Assembly: GCA_030407085.1 (NCBI GenBank) | Contig: CM059584.1 | Span: forward strand, 142,528,001 to 142,592,000 | DNA: 64,000 nt | Direction: 5' to 3' | Origin: Trichopria drosophilae | Lineage: Eukaryota; Arthropoda; Insecta; Hymenoptera; Diapriidae | Shown: positions 29,001 through 40,596 of the stretch, piece by piece | Layout of the letters: every line of letters starts with the position of its first letter | Numbering within the stretch: position 1 is the stretch's first letter | Made by a program: the position numbers and the translations under genes | The notes under the pieces: generated by a model | What the model was told of the DNA's origin: nothing | Databases searched by the model: none | Seen by the model: only the letters and a program-made list of their open reading frames with translations

Positions 29001-29860
29001 TTTTCAAACTGAATTTTGTTTAATACTTGCCAAAGTAATAAAAAGGCGGAAGTGCATAAAATAGTATTGTTTCTCAGAACCATCATTTTTAAAGGAAATA
29101 TAACTGATTAAAGGTACAAAACTGTTTGCTTCTGGATTTTGTTAGCAGTTAAAACTGTTAACTTCACTTTTAAGACATTTTTATCCCAAATTCATTCACA
29201 CATAATTTTTCACATATTGAATAATTTTAAGATTCCAAAATTCAAGAACAAAAATTAAAAAACTTTTTACCCGATTTTTAAAATTTTACAATAAATATAT
29301 ATTTATTAAAATTAAATATATTAACACTATTTTTTTCAGTGGTCACATATATTTTATACACGCATCTTAAAAATACGCTGTGGGCTAAATGAATATTAAA
29401 AAAATATTGTTTAAAAACTGGCCTGTTTGGCATGGAACTTTGGACATACGAAATATCTGAAATCTAATTTTTAAACTTCCTTAAATGGCAAAAACCTTTA
29501 AGAAAAATATTCTTGACGACGAATCATGACACAAAACTCTTCAATGTGTAATATTTCTTGAGCAAACGAAAATGTTTATATTTTTAACGCTTATATAATT
29601 AATTAATTTTCTAATGATTAATTCTAATTTTAGAAAATCTAAAATAATTTTGCACAAATATCTACATTCAAATCTAGAATTCACATTTACAGTTTGATTT
29701 ATTAGAAATTTAATACATTGAAATGAGTAAAATATTCTGCAACAATACATTACGTTACGAACCCAGATTTTGTATAGTTTTATACCATGCACCAAATGTA
29801 ATAAAAAATGAAATTGACATTTACTCAATAATTAAAAAAAAGTGGTGATCGAATTCGAAG
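26054..29860. other. AT-rich intergenic sequence
   Basis: No coding region recognised. Positions about 26290-26520 contain loosely repeated units around TTTTGAAATTCGGTTT at roughly 30-base spacing, probably a decayed tandem repeat. At about 28578-28625 there is a remnant of the motif TCGATTACGAATCTG shared with the MITEs at 3266 and 38055. Confidence 0.5.
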
Positions 29861-29872
29861 TGACTCCGTTTA

Positions 29873-30007
29873 ATGGCAATGACGAACTTGGTTTACCGAG
29901 CGGCTACCTATTATTTCTTGATTGTTTCTTTCAAGGGGATACTGCAAACGCTTAAACTACACGTGGGACATCCAGCCGATCTCGTCAAGTGCAACGCCGA
30001 TTTCGAG
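29873..30007 (+). CDS. Possible first coding exon of an unrecognised gene
   Basis: An ATG opens 45 codons that end exactly at GAG followed by GTAAGT, a consensus insect splice donor, in phase 0. The peptide starts with a hydrophobic stretch (ATYYFLIVSF, residues 11-20), which could be a signal peptide or membrane anchor, then KGILQTLKLHVGHPADLVKC. Base composition is noticeably less AT-rich than the flanks, as for an exon. The frame runs on to 30160 in the intron by chance. No downstream exon was identified and no family recognised. It could also begin with an upstream acceptor instead of this ATG. Confidence 0.35.
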
Positions 30008-30169
30008 GTAAGTGTAAACTATCGAGATAAATTGCGTTTAAAATGTCGACTTCGGAAGAATGTCCAGGTACAATTAATGGAATTTATTGGTAAGAGATTT
30101 AACGCACTTGATGTTAAAAATTACTTTCTACCCTCTGCTACGACTTGTGGTTATTTATAATAGAAAATT

Positions 30170-32380
30170 TTCAATTAAAAATGTTTAAGATATTTGATTA
30201 TGTGTATTAAGAAGGCAATTTTTTAATTTAGTAATTTCGCGCTATTCCGAGTAAATTAATTGCATTTTAACTATTTTGATTAAACATTGAATCTGTTGAA
30301 GTCAAAAAGTTCTTTATTTATAATGTGTACATTTTCGACTTCCTAACATTTCTCTAACTCACCAAATAAATCTCGGTTATATATATTCAATGAAAATATA
30401 TCAACGGTATTTAGAGTTGTGCCTAACGCTCGTTTCATTCACCAAAGAATGTCAAATATGTATATTTCAGTAGATTATACTAATTACATACGTATTCACA
30501 GAAAAAATTAGCGGATTCTACTGAAAACTTCAGTAAATTTTATTGCAAAAGTACCCTAAACCTCTACCAAGTAGAATTTACGTATCATTTGTTTTTTTTT
30601 CACTATACATTATTCATTTAAATAATTAATTAACTCAAATGTGGAATAAAGCATGTCAATTTTCGTAATTTTTGTAAATTTTGTAGTTATATGTAGGTAT
30701 ATGTTTCCGTTAATGTAATTTTACAACATCTAAACGTGTTTTCAGGGGATTATCATATGCAGTTTTTGCTTGCTATTTTTTTCGATTTTAGATTTTTAGC
30801 GCGATTTACAAGTTATACAAATATAACTTTAGACCGATATCAGCAGGTATTAGAAGTAATAATTATTTTGAAACATGGGTCACCAATTTGGGCTTCAGTA
30901 TTTTGAAAAGATACAATTTTCTGATAAAAGTTGTGAACAGATTTTACAGACATAATTTTCAGTATTTTGGCCAGACCATCGGCGGTGACGATCTTGAATG
31001 CAACTTTAAATATAAGCTGCTGTTTTATTTAATGGTCAAAATATCTTTGGGGTATTGGGTCCAATTATTTTTGAACTGGGATGTGAAAAGTACTTAGTAT
31101 GCGCAATATGTATGTTATATAACTTTTTTAAGTTATATGCGCTTTTTATTGAAATTCCATCCAATTAGATAATAATAATATACATATATATTTTGTGTGA
31201 TATATATATCACACAAAAGTGAGTACTGTAAAGAAAATCCCTGTACAGTCCAATTCAAATGGATCTAGCTTACAAATTATTTATACCAAATATATTTAAA
31301 ATATAAATGCTGACTACTAGATGCAATATTTTTGAAAATGTTACAGAGGAAGTCTGTGTAGTTGAACAAAACTTCTCCTCAAATACAAAACCACTTGTAT
31401 ATTGGATTTAATTGCATCATAGAAATGTTGAAATATACTTGTGAAATTAATGATGGTAACTTTCCGATACCTTTATTTACACACTCGAATGTTTTACAAA
31501 ACAATGTGAAACATGCCAATTTGTTAAAGTATGCTTTGTAGAGAATGAAACCTTTGGCTATTATTTCTTCAGTTTTCCCTTGAAATTCGTGTTTTTTTGG
31601 CAACGCAGATTCCATCGCTCGTTACTCGATAGGATTCGAATACTAATTGAAACCCTTTGGGATTCACCTTTGAACTAGTAAACGAGCATTTATATGGCAC
31701 GGAAAATCGATTTGTTGACCAGCATTTATGTCTGTTTCCGGAACTTTTAAATTTGCTGATGAAACACCTTGGCGGAGTAAAGTAACAAAATGACTTGTAG
31801 CATACTTCTTTCAAGGAAGTATATTGTAATAAGAGAAATTATTGCAGTATTTTCGTAGAACCATCTATCGAGCTGCATTTTAAGAAATAACTGTTTTGAA
31901 TTTGAAATAAATGCGACAAAGTTACACAAAGACTGCTACATTGTAATTTTGTTATGAAATGCTACCATATTTGATGTAATTTCATAATACTATGTTGTAA
32001 TTTTACAAGAGTCTTATCATTTTATAATTCTTTATAATTTTAAAATGTTTGGGTGAAATTGTTTAAATTACCTAAATTACCAGTTTGATGCAATTTCAAA
32101 TTTGTTCATGCTAAATTTTATAATTTGATTTCTAAAAATACTGACCGAGTATCAAATGATTTTAAGCATATTCCACTCATTGGAAGAATATATTCTGAAA
32201 AATGCTCCAAGAATACGTATTCTTGGCGTATTTTTAAGAATATTGCCAGCAATTATAATATCGTTTTTTAATTGAATGTCATCAAAAAATGTGGAAACAG
32301 GCAAACAGCTTTGAATCAGTGTAATTTTTAGAAAAAGTTTCAGACAATAATTTTAGATTTTTTACTGCAAATAAAATATA
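30170..32380. other. AT-rich sequence, possible intron; includes a perfect 28-bp palindrome
   Basis: No coding region recognised. At 31191-31218 the sequence is an exact palindrome, TTTTGTGTGATATA followed by its reverse complement. Short minus-strand frames between 31379 and 31929 have no known motif. Confidence 0.45.
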
Positions 32381-32389
32381 AATCGGTTT

Positions 32390-34310
32390 TCAACTTGAAA
32401 TCTTTAAAATATCGCAGTCAAACCGAATGATAAATTGAAGTCATCAGCATCTAATAGTGGGTTGGCAAAATTAAAGCTGTCGGAGATATCATATTTAAAT
32501 ACCGTAAACAAAAATGGAGCAAGGTGCGAACTTTGAGGCATATACCCGATAGAACTAAAAATTCAAATGAGAAATTTGCTTTCACACGATCCAGTTGGTG
32601 CCACTCCATGAAATAAGATTATAATTATTGCAGCAAATTACTCCCAATGCCAAAATTCTGTAGTACAGTACGTTCTGGTTCCTCGAGTCAAAGGTTTTAA
32701 AAAAGTACGCTCAGATTGGCATCAAGAGTATTCCTTAGAAAATTGGTAAAAATCAAGAGGTTCGTTACTGTTTATCCTTATTTACAAATCCATGTTGTTC
32801 CTCACTTAATTAATGCAAAAAAAGTTCAGCAAGTTTGGTTGTTATAATAGCATACAAAAATGTCAATAAGCTAGGAAATGTGTCTTCTCCGAGAGGTTAT
32901 AAAGTAATAAAAGTAGTTCAATTAGAGCAGTCGATCAATTTTTAACTAAAGGTCCTGGTATCCCATCTGGGCCGACATAAAGATTTATCTGGAATAGATT
33001 CAAACACATGGTTTAAGTTACTTCGGGAAACATCGACAGAACTCGAAATAACTTCCATAATTGGCATTTCCAAAAATGGTACGGCGGTTTTTGAATAGTG
33101 TGCATATTATTCAAATACATGGAATTCGGTACGTCATTAGAGTTTTTTTTGTTATTCACGAAAGCCCAAAATGATTTCATATTAGTTTTGGAAAATTGTT
33201 GCATTTAAATAATATATTGATTCTTCCGCAATTAAATTAAATCTGTCATAATTGCTTACATTATTTGATTGTTTCTATAATACGTGGGACAATTATTTTT
33301 GGACTGAAGCATATTGCGCATGACTTTTGTGCAGGATCTCGGACAGTTACTGTTAAAATGAGTTCTCCGAGGAGCAATTTTTGAATTAAATCTTGTAACT
33401 TAGCATATAGAATTTGAGACATTAGCATTTACATCATGATTAAAAAGAGATTAGCCTACTTAATTCACACCAGAGTCTGTTAACACGAGAGAATCATCAT
33501 GACAAAAATCATACACTATAAATCAGAATGCAGAAACGAATGCTGATTTGAATAGTCTTGATAAATGAAAACACAACTGTTTCATGATTTGAGTCTACCA
33601 GAATTATTTCGTCCCAAATATCCATCTGATCTATATGTTTTGCAAATCAAATCAAGCGAATAACCCTTAAATCGTAATGAGTCAAAACGCTGAGGTAAGT
33701 CCAAGAAAGTGATTACTTAGGCTGGTGTCCTTACATAATCCATAGCACTGGGATCAGCATATCCAATTGTATCAAAGGGCATTTCGAGATTATTGTTCTA
33801 TATAATTTTTGGGTAAATTGAAATCACCCATTAGTATACAATCATAATCTAAGTACTGCTTTCTTTGTACTCATCACCATGTGATCGTGAAAGGCATATA
33901 GCAGAAAATCATGTTTTATCCACTGCCAAAAGAACACTATCAGTGTTGAGTGTTTCATAAAGTAAAGGTTCTGTCACACTGGAATATATTATATAAGTTC
34001 AGGCATAGTTCAGCATCCATTATACCTTCATGTAACCATGCCTCTTACAGTGTGACAATATCTAGCTTGTCAGTCGACAAATGAATATTGTTAGTGAAAG
34101 CTTGAGAGTTTATTTTTAGACCGCAGTCCTCTGACATTTTGGTTAAATGCATGAATTCGACAATTTACAAAGTTTAAATTAGACAAAGTACTAGATTTGT
34201 CTATAATGCAAGGTATACCCCTTATGTAGTCAACTGTTTTATGATCGTTAGAATGATATTCGTTATGTGCTTTAACTTCTTCATGGAGCAATTGGAAATA
34301 TTTCCGTTGG
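32390..34310 (-). pseudogene. Decayed non-LTR retrotransposon (Jockey/CR1-like LINE, ORF2 remains)
   Basis: Minus-strand fragments match LINE landmarks in the right order. Near 34100-34150 the peptide FNQNVRGLRSKNKL is the typical start of an apurinic-like endonuclease. Near 33805-33845 DCILMGDFNLP is the endonuclease DFN-P motif. At 33100-33200 FWAFVNNKKN...VPNSMYLNN is the linker before RT. At about 32400-32960 fragments such as EEQHGF, an A-x-FD-like stretch and GS-x-LF-like pieces are RT remnants. Many stops and frameshifts interrupt it. The 3' end is missing or unrecognisable. Confidence 0.7.
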
Positions 34311-34319
34311 TTATAAATA

Positions 34320-37220
34320 GAATAAACAGGCCGTAATTCCTTGAGGTAAATATTTTTTACTTTTTTAGAAACATTAATATATTGGAGTGTGAATCAAGCT
34401 GAGCCCTACCAATTGATTACCCAAGTCATAAAAATGAATGGATTCAAGTTGGGTGGATTTACAGCTGCAAGAATAACCTTGCCCATGTCTGAGTCATTTT
34501 GGTTATTAAGATCTAGAGCTAATTCAAACACACCTTAGAAAAAATATTTTTGATTTACGCTCTCTTTTATGAAATTCCTTCATTAACATTTCCGGGCATG
34601 TATGTTCGTGACGTTCATATGATCCATCCAAGAGTTAAATTTCTTCTGCATTTGTTCTAATCTGTTTTCTATTTAGATTTACATTTACATCATCATTATT
34701 ATTAGTTTGATTGAATGTATTGCTCAAGACATTCAATTGTTGTTGTATAATAGTATAGACTATGTCATTTTGGTGGTTCAATTAATTTTTATTCATTTGT
34801 TTCTTTACTTGTTTTTGTTTAATTTGAAAAAATTAAGTTGAACAGAGTAAAGTATAGAGCTACAAAATTTTTCTCGAAATGTCGAGTATGAAGAGATCGA
34901 ATAACACTCCAAAATACAACTGAACTTTCTACTATCCTTTCCGCGTAATATGAGAAAGTTTCATAATCGTAAGCACTAGATTTAGATCCGATCAGCTTGG
35001 ATGTCTGCAGATGCTCCTCTGCCACATGGCTTATTGATAATCTTTCCTATACCCGAACCTTAAACACTAATAAGATGCCAAGCATACAGGAGTACAAAGA
35101 TATTGCAGAAAAACGCAAGGATATTGCGTGTACTATAGGGCAACTTAAAATACGGTCTTTTTTTATTAATTCTCCATTATGAGAATCCTCAAAAATCATT
35201 GAATTTATTGGTTAAGTACAGTATTTTAATGTTTGTATTATTATAATATTACGCACAAAGCAAGCAGGAAAATATTATATTCAACTTCTTTATGTAAAAT
35301 TAATTGTAGAAATTTGAAAAGTAGAACAATTAACGGAACTAAAAATCATTATAAGAATAATATTTCTCAATTATATACTATTTTTATAATATTATGTAAT
35401 ATTTTTATAATTATTTTAAATAATAAGCGATCTAGGTTTGAAGTAGCTAATCAATTAAAATAGAAATGAAAAAATTACAATTTCTGAGACAAAATTAATA
35501 TAGTTTGGTATGCTACAATGTAATTATTCGAATGTATCATTAATTATTACTCATAAGTTTTAGTATCGAAAAATTAGTAATTCAGTTAATCTCGTAAAAC
35601 TAGTTTGACATCTAACTACTGGTGGTAGAGTTTTCTCTAATTCAATACGGAACTTCACGAATCATTGGTCTTATTCATAAATAACGAACTTAACAACTTT
35701 GATCTCCTATGCGAAGAACAAAATTAGTAGTCAAGAAATATTAAGGGCGACGAAAAACATTATATAAAATGTCAGGAAGTTTTTCAGAATTCTAAAATAA
35801 AAATGTAGTTTTTAACACGTGCCGACTGTTATTTTAGTTATTAGCATTAGTAGATAGAAAAGTAATGGCTTTAAAAATTACAATGGTTTCGAGGTACATC
35901 ATTAATTTTATGTTTTAACTATAATATTATAAATTTGCTGTTTCGTTGATACAATTATAACATCTGATAGATCTGAATAGTAACAATTAAATATTTAATT
36001 CAGATCAATATTTTTCTTAAATTATTTCAGATAACTACAAAGAAAATTAAACATTTTTTATAAATAGGAAAGTTCTCTTTATACCTTTGGAAAAACGATA
36101 ACCTGATAATTAATTTATTTAAAACGTAAATTTAGAATCCATTTACATCGAAAGTAATAAAGAAGAATATTTTAACATTTCGCTGTCGTGCACATTATCG
36201 ATAACGTTTCTTGTAATAAATGTATCTTAAATTAAGGATTGAAAATTTTCTCAGCAGTATTATGATCACATTTAATTTATGGGTTTCTTTACACGTTTAT
36301 GTTGGCTATTTTATTAAGATTGATTTTTCATTTTTGTTTTTATTTTAAATCTTTTCATCGAATCTACTTTGATGGTCAAGTACTGAGCTCGTCCTTTGTT
36401 AATAAAACATTCTTTCATCAATGTTGACAAAATGTTCTCTAGAAAATAAGGTAATGTTACATTCCAAATAATTTTTTTAATTACGTATGAACAATATTTA
36501 TCATAATTATAAAAAAAAACTGCCTCCAGAATTATTATATTAATGGTATGCTTCGAATTTTTGTCGTTTGAAAATGAATGTCATGGTGAAAATTAACGTA
36601 AATCCAATCCACATGATGAAAATCATAAAAAATCGTAAAGTTTATGATTGTTCACAGTTCCTTAATTGGTAATGGTGAAAAGTGTTTTCAATAAACGTAT
36701 TAGGTCTGATGACAATACATACATTTGTATTCACATTTTCTGGTGATTTCAATATTTAAAAAATAAACAAGGGGAGTAATGAAAAATCTTAATTTTGATT
36801 AATTTTTAACATTTTTCACCATGTAATTCGCATTTACGCCTATTTTTTTATGATATTCAATTTCAGCGAATCAAAATTCGATGATTATAGTACACTATTA
36901 AAATTGTCATTTTTATCAATTTCTATCACACCTACAGCGCGATTGACCAAATAGGGCATTAAATATAAAATTTGTATTTTGAGAAAAGTTTTATTTGAAA
37001 TATTTTTTATTCATTTTAGCTCATCGAATTACGTAAGAAAACATATGTGTCCTATAAATGTGCGAAGCGAAGTTTATTTTTCTTGCAATATATTGATTTT
37101 TCAAAAAACAAATCATTAAGTACAGAAGGAAAACTGCTCTGGCGAATTAAAAAAATGTTTACATTTAGATAGTTAACAGGTGTCGTGAAAATTGTACATA
37201 TAGAAATGTCCCGAAACAGA
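34320..37220. other. AT-rich sequence, possibly LINE ORF1 remnant then intergenic
   Basis: 34320-35030 lies 5' (sense) of the LINE remains and may include its ORF1, but I see no zinc knuckle or other diagnostic motif. From 35200 to 37220 the sequence is very AT-rich with no feature. Confidence 0.4.
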
Positions 37221-37225
37221 ACGTA

Positions 37226-37462
37226 CACTGAAAAAAAATGTAGTAATCTTAACTAAATATATGGTTGCCTGTTAGCAGCCAAATATTAAGTAATTCCAAC
37301 TACATTTTACTTGCACTTACACGAAATGTTGTTGAATCGGTATCATGATTCAGTTGGAATTACTAATATGTAGTCGATATGAGGTTACTAGTCGACACCT
37401 ATATTTAGGTGCTAACCAGCAACCACATATTTAGTTGATATTACTAATATTTTTTTTCAGTG
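37226..37462. mobile_element. TA-flanked foldback MITE (CACTGAAAAAAA ends)
   Basis: Left CACTGAAAAAAAATGTAGTA and right TTTTTTTCAGTG termini are inverted, and TA lies on both sides (37224-37225, 37463-37464). The arms pair for most of the length, including the ACTAAATATATGGTTGC / GCAACCACATATTTAGT segment. No transposase. Confidence 0.75.
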
Positions 37463-38054
37463 TACTTACGCTATATCCTTCATGCATATTGTTGTTATTT
37501 CTTCATAAGTTCAGTTCAACACATTATACTAAACGTACAGAAATATTTAAGTTCAAAGCTAAGATATCGTGACCTTTTACACGGAGAAAAATTTTCTTGG
37601 AAATTTTATCATTTGAGATGGTACTTTTGAGAGAGAATTGAGATATCGATATTTCTTGTCAAAATTAATAGATTTTTTCACTTTTACTGTCTGAATAGCC
37701 AGGTAGAAGAAAGAATGTTAATTTGTCTCATTCTGCAAGTCTACCCCAAAATGGAATGTTAAAATATTCGTATTGACAATAATAAACTACAGTAATAAAA
37801 ACTGTGTCGCTTAAGATTTGTCCACCTTTTACTAATTATTCTGCTAAACTTCCATGTTGAAAGTTTTTTACGTGTTTTTGAAATTCTTTCATATGTGCAG
37901 CAATTTTATTCTCGTATGTTAGGAAGTTTCCGGAAATTCAAACTCACATCGAGCATGACGAGTCGTGATATGGAATTTTGTAAAAATGTTTGAAGTTATA
38001 AGATTCATCGAAGTTTCGAAGAAATGTTATTATAGACATTATTAGTTTAATCCA

Positions 38055-38658
38055 TTAACGCATCGGCATATCAGTGGTGCGATTTTGGATTCACGCGATG
38101 TTAATCGTTAGAATCAAACTTTTTCTTTCTGGAAATTATGTCCCATATGGTTTTAAGGGTCGCTGATCACGAATCCGAAGTCAGAATTGCAACATTTGAA
38201 ACAGCTGATCCAATATGGCGATTCAAACATAGAATTTTCAAAAAACCAGTTAGATAAATCAATCTTCCGAACGTTCGATATAAACGACAGTTGGTTTACA
38301 TATGTTTTTGGAGTCGGGGAATATGAATTTGATGTCAGAATTACAAAATTCAAAATGCCTGACTCAAAATGGCGGATATCACAAAAATCGATGTATTTAA
38401 GGCTAACAGCTGTTTATATCGAACTTTCGGAAGATTCATTTGTCCAACTGGTTCGTTGAAAAACATTATTTCTATGTTCGAACCGCCATATTGGATCAGC
38501 TGTTGTAAATTACGCAATTCTGGCTTCGAATTCGTGATCAGCCATCCTTAAAACCATAGGATACATAGTTTCCATAAAGAAAACATTTGATTCTAAAGGT
38601 TAAAATCGCGTGTGTCCAAAATCTCACCACTGGTATGCCGTATGCGCCCATGGGTTAA
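38055..38658. mobile_element. TTAA-flanked palindromic MITE
   Basis: Begins TTAACGCATCGGCATATCAG and ends in the inverse of TTAACCCATGGGCGCATACG; the left end seems to have lost about 8 bases. Arms of about 280 bp pair with mismatches (for example CAGTGGTGCGATTTTGGA with TCCAAAATCTCACCACTG). It contains GGTCGCTGATCACGAATC on one arm and the inverse near 38525-38550. Overlapping short frames here are palindrome artefacts. Confidence 0.7.
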
Positions 38659-38879
38659 AAACATCAAAAATGGCAAAAATTCCACCAGGGTAACCACGGC
38701 TTATGCAGAACAGTCCTTGTTTCTTGTAATTTATGTCTCTGTGTTCTTCGTAAAATTTTGAGTTTTCAATTTTAAAAATAAAGTGCATTATGTTTTCGGC
38801 ATCTTTCAAAGTAAGTTTATTGCAGCATCGCGAATGGGTGGTCTGTTCATAATTCGAGCCTATCACTAAAGCTTAACGA

Positions 38880-39200
38880 GCGGACGTTATAAAGGCGAAT
38901 GGACGATAAATCGGAAACGCTAACGGATGCGTGGGATACTTTCGAGTGACGTATTTCGCATGCGACCTCTTATGTCTGGGTCGATCGGTATACCCAATAT
39001 ATGCCACCGGTGGTGGTCGGTGCACTCTCGGGGGCCCATCCTGGCGCGGCTAGTCAGCACCAATAAATCCGGCGATTTGCGAAGCGGCACGAAAACGACC
39101 GCGATTCTCTCGAATAACGTCGCGGTCGATAACGCGAGAAGTAGTTATCGCTCTTCGGAGTGTATTATTTTATTATTAACATCCTCCTAACTGCCGGTCT
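38880..39200. other. GC/CpG-richer island, function unknown
   Basis: Composition becomes strongly CpG-rich, with segments such as GGTGCACTCTCGGGGGCCC and TCGCGGTCGATAACGCGAG. An 87-codon plus frame (38927-39190) has no known domain. It could be a regulatory island or an unrecognised exon. Confidence 0.35.
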
Positions 39201-39303
39201 ATAATTTCCGGGGACATTTTTAAGGATATCTTACGGCCACCGATAAAGTTGGTTAATTCGTCTAAGTTGAATAATTAATAGTAATTTATGTGGGTCATTA
39301 CGA

Positions 39304-40572
39304 TTAACCCATTAAGGCCTAAACGGACACATTTTGAGCACCAGTTTAAACGTCGATAATTTGCATATAAAAGGATTTGGAAAAATTTTACTTCCACTAT
39401 TTCTGACGTAAAATTGTATGCTCTTTCAGAATCTTTCAATAAAGTTTCGATAAAATGAAAAGCAAAAAAGTTATACACGTTTTTTTGTTAAAAAACATGG
39501 TTTTTAAACATTTATTTTTCATTCTAACATCACTTTCATCTCGAAATTGGTTTAGGAAACACGTCTAAGGTGAAAATATCGCATCTATGGATTAAAACGT
39601 ACCATGTTCTAATTTGATTTTCTGTCGACTCCCAAAATGGCGCCTAGAAGCTCAAAAATCTTTTTAAAACTTAACAAATTTTTGTCTTAAAAACTGTAGA
39701 CTTTAGAGAAAATTTCCTAAGAACAAAAATGTCTTAGAATTGGTTAAACAACCTACTCAAATTTTATCATAATGTATTGATACACTTTTTGGTTTTTTAA
39801 AAATTAAAAAAATCGAAATTTAAAAAAAAAATTCATTTAAAAAATCTGAAAAAATTTGAGAAGCTTCTTTAATCAATTATAAGATATTTTTATTCTTAGC
39901 AGATTTTCTCTAAAGTCCATATTTTTCAAGGAAATAAATTATTAAACTTTTCTAGATTTTAAGACTCGTAAGTTTATTTCCTTGAAAAATATAGACTTTA
40001 AAGAAAATCTGCTAAGAATAAAAACGTCTTAGAATTGGTTAAAGAAGCTTCTCAAATTTTTTCAGATTTTTTAAATGACTTTTAAAAATTTCGATTTTTT
40101 TAAATTTCAAAAAACCAAAAAGTGTATCAATACATTATGATAAAATTTGAGAAGGTTCTTTAACCAATTCTAAGACATTTTTGTTCTTAGGATATTTTCT
40201 CTAAAGTCTACAGTTTTTAAGAAAAAAATTTGTTAAGTTTTACAAAGATTTTTGAGCTTCTAGGCGCCATTTTGGAAGTTGCCATCTTGAAATTTAATTT
40301 AGAACACGGTACGTTTTAATCCTAAGGGTCCATGGACGCGATATTTTCACCTTAGACGTGTTTTCTAAACCAATTTCGAGGTGAAAGTGATGTTAGAATG
40401 AAAAATAAATGTTTAAAAACCATGTTTTTTTTTTCAAACAAACGTATATAACTTTTTTGCTTTTCATTTTATCGAAATTTCATTGAAAGATTATGAAAGA
40501 GCATATAATTTTACGTCCGAAATAGTGTGAGTAAATGCTCAAAATGTGTCCGTTTAGGCCTTAATGGGTTAA
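39304..40572. mobile_element. Large piggyBac-like palindromic element (1.27 kb)
   Basis: TTAA (39304-39307) is followed by CCCATTAAGGCCTAAACGG; the right end is CCGTTTAGGCCTTAATGGG followed by TTAA (40569-40572). Both arms, about 600 bp each, are near-complementary over their whole length and meet around 39940-39960 with a loop of about 35 bases. TTAA plus CCC/GGG termini are characteristic of piggyBac. No transposase is encoded. Transcribed, it would fold into one very long hairpin. Confidence 0.85.
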
Positions 40573-40596
40573 GCGACCCAATCGGAAGATATTATA

